From positions 496,001-560,000 of the forward strand of contig NZ_FQXA01000001.1 of assembly GCF_900129835.1 (NCBI RefSeq): a stretch of 64,000 nt of DNA, written 5' to 3'. Positions within the stretch are counted from its first letter, which is position 1. Each line of letters begins with the position of its first letter. The notes beneath the pieces were generated by a model. That model did not search any database and was not told the DNA's origin. It worked only from the letters and a program-made list of their open reading frames with translations. Source of the DNA: Stutzerimonas xanthomarina DSM 18231 (GTDB lineage: Bacteria > Pseudomonadota > Gammaproteobacteria > Pseudomonadales > Pseudomonadaceae). Of this stretch, positions 56,177 to 64,000 are shown in pieces. The position numbers were made by a program, and so were the translations under genes.

Positions 56177-56509
56177 TCAGATATTGATCAGCGACGCGCT
56201 GCAACCATGGGCGAGCAGCTTGTCATCAGCCAGCCGATAAACCAGCGCGCCAGTCCCCTTGTCGTGGAAGGCAACAACACCATCGCTATAGAAAGCACCA
56301 CGGGTCACCGGTTCCTTGCGCAACCTGTGAACCTGCTGGCTGTCGCCAATTTTCAGCTCCACCATCTGGTGGCTTTCATCAGCATAGCGCCACGCGATGT
56401 TTTGCTCGCTCTGGCACTTCCAAACTACAAAGGGTGCATCCGGTCCGGATTGCCAGTGCCCGCACCCGCCGAGCAGTAATGCAGCCATCGGAATGAGCAG
56501 ACCTTTCAT
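56177..56509 (-). CDS. MliC-like lipoprotein (candidate lysozyme inhibitor)
   Basis: Encodes 110 residues from the ATG at 56509, with AAGGAGG upstream. Residues 1-16 form a lipoprotein signal with lipobox LLGGC. The mature part, WKCQSEQNIAWRYADESHQMVELKIG then RGAFYSDGVVAFHDKGTGALVYR, follows the MliC/PliC fold of C-type lysozyme inhibitors (paired Cys, and GAFYSDG in place of the usual GARYxxG). It lies between pgk and fba. The inhibitory loop is diverged, so activity needs testing. Confidence 0.7.
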   Translation of the reverse strand: MKGLLIPMAALLLGGCGHWQSGPDAPFVVWKCQSEQNIAWRYADESHQMVELKIGDSQQVHRLRKEPVTRGAFYSDGVVAFHDKGTGALVYRLADDKLLAHGCSASLINI

Positions 56510-56526
56510 GGGTCCTCCTTGCTGGC

Positions 56527-56721
56527 TCAGGAACAATCCTGCACATCCGCGGCGGTGCCTGCAGTTGGGTCGCCCGTGCTCTGCATTTCGATGCGTTGAT
56601 CGTTTTGCGCAGTCGGGCTCTGTACCGGTGGTGGGTCGATTACTTCGCAGAGCGAGTCCGGCGAACCTCCGGCACAACCGGCCAGGCCAATGCAGCAAAC
56701 AGCTATTGCGGCGTAACGCAT
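56527..56721 (-). CDS. Small lipoprotein between pgk and fba
   Basis: Encodes 64 residues from the ATG at 56721 with GGAG upstream. The signal ends in lipobox LAGC (Cys16). The mature part is short, acidic and Pro-rich with two more Cys (SLCEV, QDCS). The function is unknown. It is 17 bases upstream of the MliC-like gene and likely co-transcribed with it. Confidence 0.65.
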   Translation of the reverse strand: MRYAAIAVCCIGLAGCAGGSPDSLCEVIDPPPVQSPTAQNDQRIEMQSTGDPTAGTAADVQDCS

Positions 56722-56822
56722 GGTGAGTCTCCATTCCTCGTCTGGACAGAACAGAGACAGCAACCAGTCGCAGGGGTTGCTTCTGCCGTTACGTTTGTAG
56801 CGACAAAAGGCCATTAGCGGTT

Positions 56823-57983
56823 TTAGTTCGCGCGCTGCTCCAGCACTTCAACAGCTGGCAGAACCTTACCTTCGACGAACTCGAGGAAAGCGCCGCCGCC
56901 CGTGGAGATATAGGAGATCTGCTCAGCGACACCGTACTTGTCGATCGCTGCCAAGGTGTCACCGCCACCGGCGATGGAAAACGCCGGGCTTTCAGCGATG
57001 GCCTGGGCCAGCACCTTGGTGCCGTTGCCGAACTGATCGAATTCGAACACGCCGACCGGACCATTCCAGAGGATGGTCTTCGACGACTTCAGCAGCTCGG
57101 CAAAGTTGGCTGCGGTCTGCGGGCCGATGTCCAGAATCATGTCGTCCTCGGCGACGTCGGCGACCGCCTTGACGGTGGCTTCGGCATCTTCTGCAAAGGC
57201 CTTCGCGACCACCACATCGACCGGCAGCGGCACGCTGACCTTGGCCGCGATGGCTTTAGCCGTGTCGACCAGATCGGCTTCATACAGCGACTTACCGACC
57301 GGGAAACCAGCAGCCGCGAGGAAAGTATTGGCGATGCCGCCACCGACGATCAGCTGGTTGCAGACCTGGCTCAGGCTGTTGAGCACGTCCAGCTTGGTCG
57401 ACACCTTGGAGCCGGCGACGATGGCGGCCATTGGCTGGGCCGGGCTTTTCAGCGCCTTGCCCAGCGCATCCAGCTCTTCGGCGAGCAGCGGGCCGGCACA
57501 GGCGACCTTGGCGAATTTAGCCACGCCATGGGTAGAACCCTGGGCACGATGGGCGGTACCGAAGGCATCCATGACGAAGACGTCGCACAGCGCCGCGTAC
57601 TTCTGCGCCAGCTCGTCAGTGTTCTTCTTTTCACCGGTGTTGAAGCGAACGTTCTCCAGCAGTACCAGCTCGCCGGGCTGCACCTGCACGCCTTCGAGAT
57701 AATCCTTGATCAGCGGGACTTCGCGGTTTAGCGCCTTGCTCAGGTAGTCGGCAACCGGCTTCAAGCTGTCTTCCTCGCTGTAGACACCCTCTTCCGGGCG
57801 ACCCAGGTGCGAGCAAACCAGCACGGCAGCGCCTTTCTCCAGCGCCAGCTTGATGGTCGGCAGCGAGGCCAGGATGCGTGCATCGCTTTTCACCGCGCCG
57901 TCCTTCACCGGCACGTTGAGATCCTCGCGGATCAGCACGCGCTTACCCTGGAGGTCGAGGTCGGTCATCTTCAAAACGGTCAT
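56823..57983 (-). CDS. pgk: Phosphoglycerate kinase
   Basis: Encodes 386 residues from the ATG at 57983 with AAGGAAG upstream. Signatures are [39 protein letters not shown] and the ATP-binding [12 protein letters not shown]. It makes ATP from 1,3-bisphosphoglycerate. It lies 46 bases after epd. Confidence 0.97.
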   Translation of the reverse strand: MTVLKMTDLDLQGKRVLIREDLNVPVKDGAVKSDARILASLPTIKLALEKGAAVLVCSHLGRPEEGVYSEEDSLKPVADYLSKALNREVPLIKDYLEGVQVQPGELVLLENVRFNTGEKKNTDELAQKYAALCDVFVMDAFGTAHRAQGSTHGVAKFAKVACAGPLLAEELDALGKALKSPAQPMAAIVAGSKVSTKLDVLNSLSQVCNQLIVGGGIANTFLAAAGFPVGKSLYEADLVDTAKAIAAKVSVPLPVDVVVAKAFAEDAEATVKAVADVAEDDMILDIGPQTAANFAELLKSSKTILWNGPVGVFEFDQFGNGTKVLAQAIAESPAFSIAGGGDTLAAIDKYGVAEQISYISTGGGAFLEFVEGKVLPAVEVLEQRAN

Positions 57984-58029
57984 GTGATCTTCCTTAAGTT
58001 CAAGAACGGCGATTGTGAACGGCGGCCCG

Positions 58030-59073
58030 CTAGGCGCGGTGGGCAACACGCAGGTAGTGATCGGCCACGTCGAGCATACGATTGGCGAAACCCCATTCAT
58101 TGTCGAACCAGGCCAGCAGATTCACCAATCGAGGTCCGGACGCGCGCGTCAGGCTGCCATCGACGATTGCCGAATGCGGGTCGTGGTTGAAATCACAACT
58201 GGCATGGGGCAGCTCGGTGTACGCAAGCAGGCCATGTAGCGGCCCGGACTCCGCGGCTTCGCGCAGGATCCGGTTGATCGTCTGAGCATCGGTATCGCGG
58301 GACATCTGCAAGGTGATATCCAGGCAGGACACGTTCACCGTGGGCACCCGCACCGCTTTGGCCTGAATCCGCCCCGAGAGTTCCGGCAACAGTCGCTCAA
58401 TGCCTTTCGCAAGCCCGGTGGACACCGGAATCACGGATTGAAACGCAGAGCGGGTGCGGCGCAGATCGTCATGGTGATAAGCGTCAATGACCGGCTGATC
58501 GTTCATTGCCGAATGGATGGTGGTGATCGAAACGTAGTCGAGCCCTATCGCATCATTGAGCAGCTTGAGCAGCGGCACACCACAGTTGGTGGTACAGGAT
58601 GCGTTGGACACCAGCCGCTCCGCTCCACTCAAACGCTCGTGATTGATGCCCATGACCACCGTGGCGTCGACGTCCGCCGCACCGCTCATGGGCTGAGAGA
58701 ACAGCACGCGCGGTGCTCCGGCGTTGATGAATCGCTGGGCTTCGCTGCGGGTGTTATAGGCACCGGAGCATTCCAGCACCAGATCCACACCTAGCGCTCG
58801 CCAATCGACCGCTTCCGGCGTCGAGTGGCGCAACACCTTCACGCAATGACCGTTGATATGCAGGCAGTCGCCTTCCACTTTCACCTCTCCGGGGAAGCGG
58901 CCGTGCGTGGAGTCGAAGCGAGTGAGGTATTCGAGACTCGCCATATCGGCGAGGTCATTGAGGGCGACAATTTCGAAATCGAACGCGGCATCGCGCTCGT
59001 AAAATGCACGCAGCACGCAGCGGCCGATACGGCCGTAGCCGTTGAGCGCGATGCGATAGGGACGATTGGACAT
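58030..59073 (-). CDS. epd: Erythrose-4-phosphate dehydrogenase (GAPDH-like)
   Basis: Encodes 347 residues. NAD-binding is [18 protein letters not shown], the catalytic Cys is in SNASCTTNC, and [11 protein letters not shown] closes the domain. Its position between tktA and pgk is the Epd position in gamma-proteobacteria; Epd feeds pyridoxal-phosphate synthesis. A GAPDH role cannot be excluded from sequence. Confidence 0.92.
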   Translation of the reverse strand: MSNRPYRIALNGYGRIGRCVLRAFYERDAAFDFEIVALNDLADMASLEYLTRFDSTHGRFPGEVKVEGDCLHINGHCVKVLRHSTPEAVDWRALGVDLVLECSGAYNTRSEAQRFINAGAPRVLFSQPMSGAADVDATVVMGINHERLSGAERLVSNASCTTNCGVPLLKLLNDAIGLDYVSITTIHSAMNDQPVIDAYHHDDLRRTRSAFQSVIPVSTGLAKGIERLLPELSGRIQAKAVRVPTVNVSCLDITLQMSRDTDAQTINRILREAAESGPLHGLLAYTELPHASCDFNHDPHSAIVDGSLTRASGPRLVNLLAWFDNEWGFANRMLDVADHYLRVAHRA

Positions 59074-59111
59074 ATAGCTTCCGCTGTCTCGTAGGCGCGA
59101 GAGAGACGCCT

Positions 59112-59164
59112 GGTTCTTGCTCGCGAGCGCGTCATGGACGCCTCGCGAGTAAGCCCGCCCCTAC
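59112..59164. repeat. REP-like inverted pair between tktA and epd
   Basis: GGTTCTTGCTCGCGAGCGCG (59112-59131) and CCTCGCGAGTAAGCCCGCCC (59141-59160) are diverged inverted copies of a REP unit of the GCGAGCAAGC type. They fill the gap between tktA and epd. Confidence 0.65.
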
Positions 59165-59193
59165 TGATTGAAGACCAACCGCGGCAGCTGGAA

Positions 59194-61191
59194 TCAGTCT
59201 TCCAGCAGCTCTTCGGCAACCGCGAGGATGTTCTCGACGGTAAAGCCGAATTCCTCGAACAGCTGACCGGCCGGGGCCGACTCGCCGTAGGTGGTCATGC
59301 CGATGATGCGACCGTCGAGCCCGAGGTACTTGTACCAGTAGTCCGCGTGCGCTGCTTCGATCGCGATGCGCGCGCCGACTTCAACCGGCAGCACGTGCTG
59401 CTTCCAGGACGCGTCCTGGGCGTCGAAGACGCTGGTGCACGGCATCGAGACGACACGCACGTTGCGGCCCTGCTCGGTGAGCTTGTCGTACGCCTGAACG
59501 GCCAGACCGACTTCCGAACCGGTGGAGATGAGGATCAGCTCAGGCTCGCCGACGCAATTCTTGAGGATGTAGCCACCCTTGGAAATGGACGCTTCGGTTT
59601 CGTTGTCGCGGATGTGATACGGCAGGTTCTGACGCGAGAAGATCAGCGCACTCGGACCGTCCTTGCGCTCGACCGCGTGCTTCCAGGCCACCGCGGATTC
59701 GACGGTATCAGCCGGGCGCCAGGTATCCAGGTTCGGCGTGGTGCGCAAGCTGGTCAGCTGCTCGATTGGCTGGTGAGTCGGGCCGTCTTCGCCCAGACCA
59801 ATGGAATCGTGGGTGAAGACGTAAAGCACCCGCTGCTTCATCAGCGCCGACATGCGCACGGCGTTGCGGGCGTATTCCATGAACATCAGGAAGGTCGCGC
59901 CGTAAGGGATCAGCCCGCCGTGCAAAGCAACACCGTTCATGATGGCGCTCATGCCGAACTCGCGCACGCCGTAGTACATGTAATTGCCCGAGGCATCCTC
60001 GGCCACCACCGGCTTGCAGCCCTTCCACAGGGTCAGGTTGGAACCGGCGAGGTCCGCCGAACCGCCGAGCAGTTCAGGCAGCAGCGGGCCGAAGGCATTC
60101 AGGCAATTCTGGCTGGCCTTGCGGCTGGCGATGGTTTCGCCCTTGGTAGCGACTTCACGGATGAACTCGGAGGCCTTTTCGGCGAAGTCAGCCGGCAGCT
60201 CGCCCGCCATGCGCCGCTTGAACTCGGACGCCAGCGCCGGGAATTCGGACTCGTAGGCAGCGAAGCGCTTGTTCCATTCGTTTTCGGCGTCAGCACCCTT
60301 CTGCTTGGCGTCCCACTCGGCGTAGATCTCGGCCGGAATCTCGAACGGGCCGTGGTTCCAGCCCAGCGCTTCGCGGGTCAGGGCGATTTCGGCATCACCC
60401 AGCGCGGCGCCGTGGGACTCTTCCTTGCCCTGCTTGTTCGGCGAACCAAAGCCGATGACGGTCTTGCAGCAGATCAGTGTCGGACGGTCGCTCTTGCGGG
60501 CGGTCTCCAAAGCGATCTGGATTTCCTCGGCGTCGTGACCGTTGACGTTGCGAATCACCTGCCAGCCATAGGCTTCGAAGCGGCGCGGGGTGTCATCGGT
60601 AAACCAGCCATGCACTTCGCCATCGATGGAGATGCCGTTGTCGTCATAGAAGCCTATGAGCTTGCTCAGGCCCAGCGTGCCGGCCAGCGAGCAGACTTCA
60701 TGGGAAATGCCTTCCATCAGGCAGCCGTCGCCCATGAACACATAGGTGTGGTGGTCGACAATCTTGTGCCCGTCGCGGTTGAACTGCGCAGCCATGACCT
60801 TTTCCGCCAGGGCAAAACCAACGGCATTGGCCAGGCCCTGGCCCAGCGGGCCGGTGGTGGTCTCGACACCTGCGGTGTAGCCGAACTCGGGATGGCCCGG
60901 CGTCTTGCTGTGCAGCTGACGGAAGTTTTTCAGGTCGTCGATCGACAGGTCGTAGCCGGTCAGGTGCAGCAACGAGTAGATCAGCATCGAGCCGTGGCCG
61001 TTGGACAGCACGAAACGATCGCGGTCCGCCCACAGAGGGTTGGTCGGGCTGTGCTTCAGATGGTCGCGCCAGAGAACCTCGGCGATGTCCGCCATGCCCA
61101 TGGGGGCACCCGGGTGGCCGCTGTTGGCTTTCTGCACAGCATCCATGCTGAGGGCGCGGATGGCATTGGCTCGCTCACGACGGCTGGGCAT
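59194..61191 (-). CDS. tktA: Transketolase
   Basis: Encodes 665 residues from the ATG at 61191 with GGAG upstream; the longer frame to 61287 is probably untranslated. Thiamine-diphosphate motifs are [30 protein letters not shown] and [11 protein letters not shown]. It transfers two-carbon units in the pentose phosphate pathway. It is the proximal gene of the tktA-epd-pgk-fba group. Confidence 0.97.
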   Translation of the reverse strand: MPSRRERANAIRALSMDAVQKANSGHPGAPMGMADIAEVLWRDHLKHSPTNPLWADRDRFVLSNGHGSMLIYSLLHLTGYDLSIDDLKNFRQLHSKTPGHPEFGYTAGVETTTGPLGQGLANAVGFALAEKVMAAQFNRDGHKIVDHHTYVFMGDGCLMEGISHEVCSLAGTLGLSKLIGFYDDNGISIDGEVHGWFTDDTPRRFEAYGWQVIRNVNGHDAEEIQIALETARKSDRPTLICCKTVIGFGSPNKQGKEESHGAALGDAEIALTREALGWNHGPFEIPAEIYAEWDAKQKGADAENEWNKRFAAYESEFPALASEFKRRMAGELPADFAEKASEFIREVATKGETIASRKASQNCLNAFGPLLPELLGGSADLAGSNLTLWKGCKPVVAEDASGNYMYYGVREFGMSAIMNGVALHGGLIPYGATFLMFMEYARNAVRMSALMKQRVLYVFTHDSIGLGEDGPTHQPIEQLTSLRTTPNLDTWRPADTVESAVAWKHAVERKDGPSALIFSRQNLPYHIRDNETEASISKGGYILKNCVGEPELILISTGSEVGLAVQAYDKLTEQGRNVRVVSMPCTSVFDAQDASWKQHVLPVEVGARIAIEAAHADYWYKYLGLDGRIIGMTTYGESAPAGQLFEEFGFTVENILAVAEELLED

Positions 61192-61287
61192 CGCTGAATC
61201 TCCTGCGGGGGGTGTACTTGGAAAAAGGCGGCCATTTTCCCCTACCGAGGGTGGCGGGGCAATGACTGAAATAAGTCGCTCCACCAA

Positions 61288-62208
61288 TCAGTCGAGCAGG
61301 CTGACACCACGACTGCCGATATCCGGCAGATGCTCAAGCAGGTAATTCTTCATATGGGTCAGGGTTATCGGCGTCTCGCCGGCGGCGGGCCAGACCAGGT
61401 AGTAGCTGTCACCGGAACGTACCGCTGTGTCGAATGGCAGCATCAGCGAGCCCTTGTGCAGTTCGGCAGCGACCAGCGCCAGGTCACCGATCGAAACGCC
61501 ATGCCCCTGCGCTGCAGCGGAAATGCCTAGTTCCAACGTATCGAACAGCTTGCCCTGTTGCCAGGCGACGGCATCGATCAGCCCGACCCGCTGCAGCCAC
61601 CGCCGCCAATCGCGGCAGTCGCGTGATGGATGGATCAGTTCAGCAGAGGCCAGCTGGGTAGCGGTCCAACGCGTATCGCCAAGCACCTCCGGTGAGCACA
61701 CCGGCACCAGCCACTCATCGAATAACTTGACCCGGTTCCAGTCGGCCGGAAAGCCACCGTGGCCCAACAGGATCGCGCAATCGAACGGCTCGTTATGGAA
61801 ATCCACCGCATCCAGGTCCATCCAGGCACTGGTGAGCTGCACCCGATTCTGCGGGTGTGTGAGCTGAAAATCTTCCAGCGCGCCCAGCAGCCATCGCATG
61901 GTCAAGGTGGACGGCGCTTTCAGCCGGAGCGCGTCCTGCTGACGATTGACTGCAATGCAGGCGTTTTCGAGGGTGCGGAAACCAACCTTGAGCTCCTGTG
62001 CCAACAGCCGTCCGGTGTCGGTGAGCGCGAGACGCGAGCCGCGCCGCTCGAACAATTGACAGCCAAGGTTTTCCTCCAGTGTTTTCACGTGCCGGCTGAC
62101 TGCGCTCTGAGTGATGCACAGGCTTTCGGCCGCCTGAGTGAAAGAACCGAATCGCGCCGCCACCTCGAAGGCCCGCAATGCGTACAGGGGTGGCATCCTG
62201 AGCGTCAT
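61288..62208 (-). CDS. LysR-type regulator (GcvA-like)
   Basis: Encodes 306 residues from the ATG at 62208, which has GGAG ten bases upstream; an ATG at 62226 is an alternative. The HTH is PPLYALRAFEVAARFGSFTQAAESLCITQSAVSRHVKTLE, and the ligand domain has the GcvA-like ending TLTHMKNYLLEHL. It is divergent from the oxygenase-exporter pair at 62376, so it probably regulates these genes. Confidence 0.9.
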   Translation of the reverse strand: MTLRMPPLYALRAFEVAARFGSFTQAAESLCITQSAVSRHVKTLEENLGCQLFERRGSRLALTDTGRLLAQELKVGFRTLENACIAVNRQQDALRLKAPSTLTMRWLLGALEDFQLTHPQNRVQLTSAWMDLDAVDFHNEPFDCAILLGHGGFPADWNRVKLFDEWLVPVCSPEVLGDTRWTATQLASAELIHPSRDCRDWRRWLQRVGLIDAVAWQQGKLFDTLELGISAAAQGHGVSIGDLALVAAELHKGSLMLPFDTAVRSGDSYYLVWPAAGETPITLTHMKNYLLEHLPDIGSRGVSLLD

Positions 62209-62375
62209 GCTGCCCCGCTCCGGCATGAGTAAAACTCATCGCAGACGGACCTTTTTTCCATTTTGCAACCCTCCGAACCCCACCAATACTGCGCCAGCAA
62301 GCGGGCCAGCAATGCAGTGGCTTCGACTCATAAGAAGAGGCACGCGCCTCGTATACATGTGCAGGGAAGAATGAC

Positions 62376-63272
62376 ATGTCCAATCGCGACTTTGACCTAC
62401 TTTTGTCTGCCAGCATCCGAAACGGCGGCCTGAGCCAGGAGCAGATTGCGCGGATTCTCGAGTTCAAGCTGTTCGGCAATCCGAGCGGCTACCTGCTGCT
62501 GGACGGCACGGCAATCGGTGAGATTCCCTCGACCCCAGCCTCCCGCTCCGAGCTCCGCAAGCCGGACGACACCAGCGAACGGCTATTGCTGCAGGCCACC
62601 GCACTGCTCGGCGAGCCGATCGGCTATGTACAGGAATCCGGTGGCGCCATCGTCAACAACTTCTTCCCCCAGCAGATGCAATCGCGTGCCGCCACCTCGG
62701 ACAGCTTCGACACCGAGCTCGACCTGCACACCGAGAACGCCTTTCACGCGATCCAGCCGGACTACCTGCTGCTGCTTTGTCTGCGCCAAGACCCCGCAGC
62801 CGAGGCGATCACCTACATTGCCTCGGTCGACCGCATCCTTGAGCGGTTGAGCTATGAACAACAGGCGTTCTTGCTCAATGAGCCGTACAACTTCTTCTCC
62901 GACTACGGCGCCAGCGAGAAGAACCAGCGCATCGATATCAACAAGCATCAGACCGTTCTGTACGGCGACCCCGATGCCCCTTTCTTTCGCTTCGACCCGC
63001 ACTTCATGGTCGCCTATAGCGAGCGTGCCCAACGCGCGCTGGATACCTTGCGCGGCGTTGCCTGGGAGGTGGTCGAGCCGGTGCGGCTCAGCCGCGGCGA
63101 TCTGCTGATCATCGACAACCGTCGCACCGCCCATGCACGCAGCCCCTTCACTGCCCACTTCGATGGCAATGACCGCTGGATGCAACGCACCTTCGCCACC
63201 TGCAACCTGCGTTTCTATACCGAGCGACTGGGCAAAGCGTCACGCATATTCGAATTAGTGACCGAACTATGA
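62376..63272 (+). CDS. Fe(II)/2-oxoglutarate-dependent oxygenase, VioC/AsnO-like amino-acid hydroxylase
   Basis: Encodes 298 residues. A facial-triad candidate is HTE (His118, Glu120) in LDLHTENAFHAIQPDYLLLLCLR and His253 in IDNRRTAHARSPF, with Arg267/Arg271 placed to bind 2-oxoglutarate. The use of Glu instead of Asp in the triad and the HTENAFH segment are typical of the clavaminate synthase-like group of free-amino-acid beta-hydroxylases (VioC, AsnO, arginine hydroxylases). It overlaps a LysE-type exporter gene by 4 bases. The substrate amino acid is unknown. Confidence 0.8.
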   Translation: MSNRDFDLLLSASIRNGGLSQEQIARILEFKLFGNPSGYLLLDGTAIGEIPSTPASRSELRKPDDTSERLLLQATALLGEPIGYVQESGGAIVNNFFPQQMQSRAATSDSFDTELDLHTENAFHAIQPDYLLLLCLRQDPAAEAITYIASVDRILERLSYEQQAFLLNEPYNFFSDYGASEKNQRIDINKHQTVLYGDPDAPFFRFDPHFMVAYSERAQRALDTLRGVAWEVVEPVRLSRGDLLIIDNRRTAHARSPFTAHFDGNDRWMQRTFATCNLRFYTERLGKASRIFELVTEL

Positions 63273-63871
63273 ACGCCACCTATCTAGCCTTTGCCGCGGC
63301 GGTCGCGCTCCTGATTGCCTCACCGGGCCCGGTCGTCGCGCTGGTAATTGCCGATGCGCGGCGCAGCTGGCCCGCGTGGACCATTCTCGGCGGAGTGATT
63401 TCTGCGCAAGTGCTGATGATCGTCGCGCTGGTAATGATCTATCTGGCGCTGGATCTGGAGCCAGTCATTCTCGAATGGGGCCAGGTGATCGGTGGGCTCT
63501 ACCTGATCTGGCTTGGCGCAGACGGTCTCTGCGGCGGGAATGACGAAGCGCCGGAGCAGGAACGCCCACACGCTCATTATTTCTGGCGGGCCATGGCGGT
63601 CGGTCTCTCGAACCCGAAGGACATCCTGTTCTTTCTCGCGTTCTTGCCGGGCTTCATCCTGCCCACCCAGCCATTTGCGCCGCAGGCGGTGGCATTGATC
63701 GCCATCTGGGCCTTGGTCGATATATCGATTCTGGTTACCTACAGCCTGGTTTCGAGACGCCTGTCCAATCTCGATCGGTTACAGCGCGTACTCGATCTAC
63801 TCCCGAGCTTCTTCCTGCTGGCCCTCGGGCTGGTGTCGTGCGGCATGGGCATCACCAGCTTGGTGAACTGA
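63269..63871 (+). CDS. LysE/RhtB-family amino-acid exporter
   Basis: Encodes 200 residues with about five helices, beginning with FAAAVALLIASPGPVVALVIADA, the SPGP signature of the family, and containing WRAMAVGLSNPKDILFFLAFLPGFI. It exports amino acids or derivatives. Its ATGA overlap with the oxygenase gene indicates that the exporter probably handles the hydroxylated product or its precursor. Confidence 0.9.
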   Translation: MNATYLAFAAAVALLIASPGPVVALVIADARRSWPAWTILGGVISAQVLMIVALVMIYLALDLEPVILEWGQVIGGLYLIWLGADGLCGGNDEAPEQERPHAHYFWRAMAVGLSNPKDILFFLAFLPGFILPTQPFAPQAVALIAIWALVDISILVTYSLVSRRLSNLDRLQRVLDLLPSFFLLALGLVSCGMGITSLVN

Positions 63872-63881
63872 CCCGCTTGTC

Positions 63882-63905
63882 CAATATCAAAACTTTTTGA
63901 TATTG
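63882..63905. promoter_or_regulatory. Perfect 24-base palindrome, candidate ArsR/SahR operator
   Basis: CAATATCAAAA and TTTTGATATTG are exact reverse complements separated by CT. It lies just upstream of a candidate promoter and 42 bases before the start of the partial gene at 63947. Its symmetry and AT-rich arms fit the operator of an autoregulated ArsR-type repressor. It could also act as a small terminator of the exporter gene, but there is no GC stem. Confidence 0.6.
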
Positions 63906-63908
63906 CCA

Positions 63909-63937
63909 TTGCTGGACGAAAAACGACCGACTAGACT
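63909..63937 (+). promoter_or_regulatory. Candidate promoter next to the palindrome
   Basis: TTGCTG and TAGACT are separated by 17 bases, 10 bases upstream of the ATG at 63947. The -35 hexamer begins 4 bases after the palindrome. Confidence 0.4.
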
Positions 63938-63946
63938 GCGCGGCCT

Positions 63947-64000
63947 ATGAGCCTGCGTATTCCCCAGATCTCCTTCGATGACAGCGATCAGCTCGCCGCC
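63947..64000 (+). CDS. Start of a probable ArsR-family (SahR-like) regulator, partial
   Basis: Only 18 codons are visible, MSLRIPQISFDDSDQLAA, running off the right edge. The pattern resembles the N-terminus of the Pseudomonas ArsR-plus-methyltransferase regulator that lies between tktA and metK (PA0547 in PAO1). This placement and the palindrome support the call, but 18 residues cannot prove it. Confidence 0.45.
   Translation, partial: MSLRIPQISFDDSDQLAA

Noticed and set aside
59134..61197. Long plus-strand frame (687 codons) over transketolase
   Set aside because: It is antisense to tktA and has the biased composition of a shadow frame.

Overview
The window looks like a chromosomal segment of a GC-rich member of the Pseudomonadaceae, most likely Stutzerimonas (formerly Pseudomonas stutzeri) or a close relative. 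The reasons are the gene order fba - pgk - epd - tktA, the gene types typical of Pseudomonas (a DUF3509 protein, GcvR beside malate synthase G, a DUF294 protein with a DnaQ-like exonuclease, a FecI/FecR/TonB-receptor set), and short palindromic repeats of the Pseudomonas REP type between genes. This identification is inference; there is no rRNA or tRNA gene in the window.

Layout. 1-4397: the tail of a probable VgrG, a DUF4123 adaptor, a VasX-type type VI effector and a two-helix DUF6708 protein (possible immunity protein), all overlapping. 4478-11262: a GntR/UTRA regulator facing a binding-protein ABC importer that includes an alkaline-phosphatase-superfamily enzyme and a HAD phosphatase, probably for a phosphonate or phosphoester. 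11281-17403 (minus): a membrane CHASE3-GAF hybrid kinase with three receiver domains, CheR, CheB and a receiver-kinase, in one tightly packed operon. 17621-19220: a Pmp3 peptide, a small membrane protein and a metallo-beta-lactamase-fold hydrolase. 19456-22095: NfeD protease, slipin and a LEA-type lipoprotein. 22282-24644 (minus): SDR dehydrogenase and cytoplasmic trehalase. 24845-28975: RarD, GcvR and malate synthase G. 29177-32396: chemoreceptor, porin and mini phosphate-binding-like protein. 32593-35228: DUF294 signalling protein and 3'-5' exonuclease. 35349-40781: FecI sigma factor, FecR, TonB-dependent receptor, PepSY reductase-like protein and a small membrane protein. 41019-43673 (minus): unknown membrane protein and a two-subunit sodium/solute symporter. 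An AT-richer stretch of about 690 bases without a clear gene follows. 44365-54874: retropepsin-like protease, DbpA helicase, PhoX-type phosphatase, YccS-type membrane protein, HI0933-type flavoprotein, two small lipoproteins, hemerythrin, DUF3509 protein, methyltransferase and a lone receiver protein. 54942-61191 (minus): tktA, epd, pgk, two small lipoproteins and fba. 61288-63871: LysR regulator facing a 2-oxoglutarate-dependent amino-acid-hydroxylase-like enzyme and a LysE/RhtB exporter. The window ends in a probable ArsR/SahR-type regulator preceded by a perfect palindrome.

Themes. Phosphorus handling recurs (the ABC/phosphatase cluster, PhoX, the phosphate-binding-like protein), as does two-carbon metabolism (malate synthase, an acetate-permease-like symporter). 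The least characterised parts, and the best candidates for new biology, are the hydroxylase-exporter module at 61288-63871, the ABC/phosphatase cluster at 4478-11262, the chemoreceptor-porin-binding-protein trio, and the VasX/DUF6708 pair. All functional calls come from reading motifs; no database search was run.
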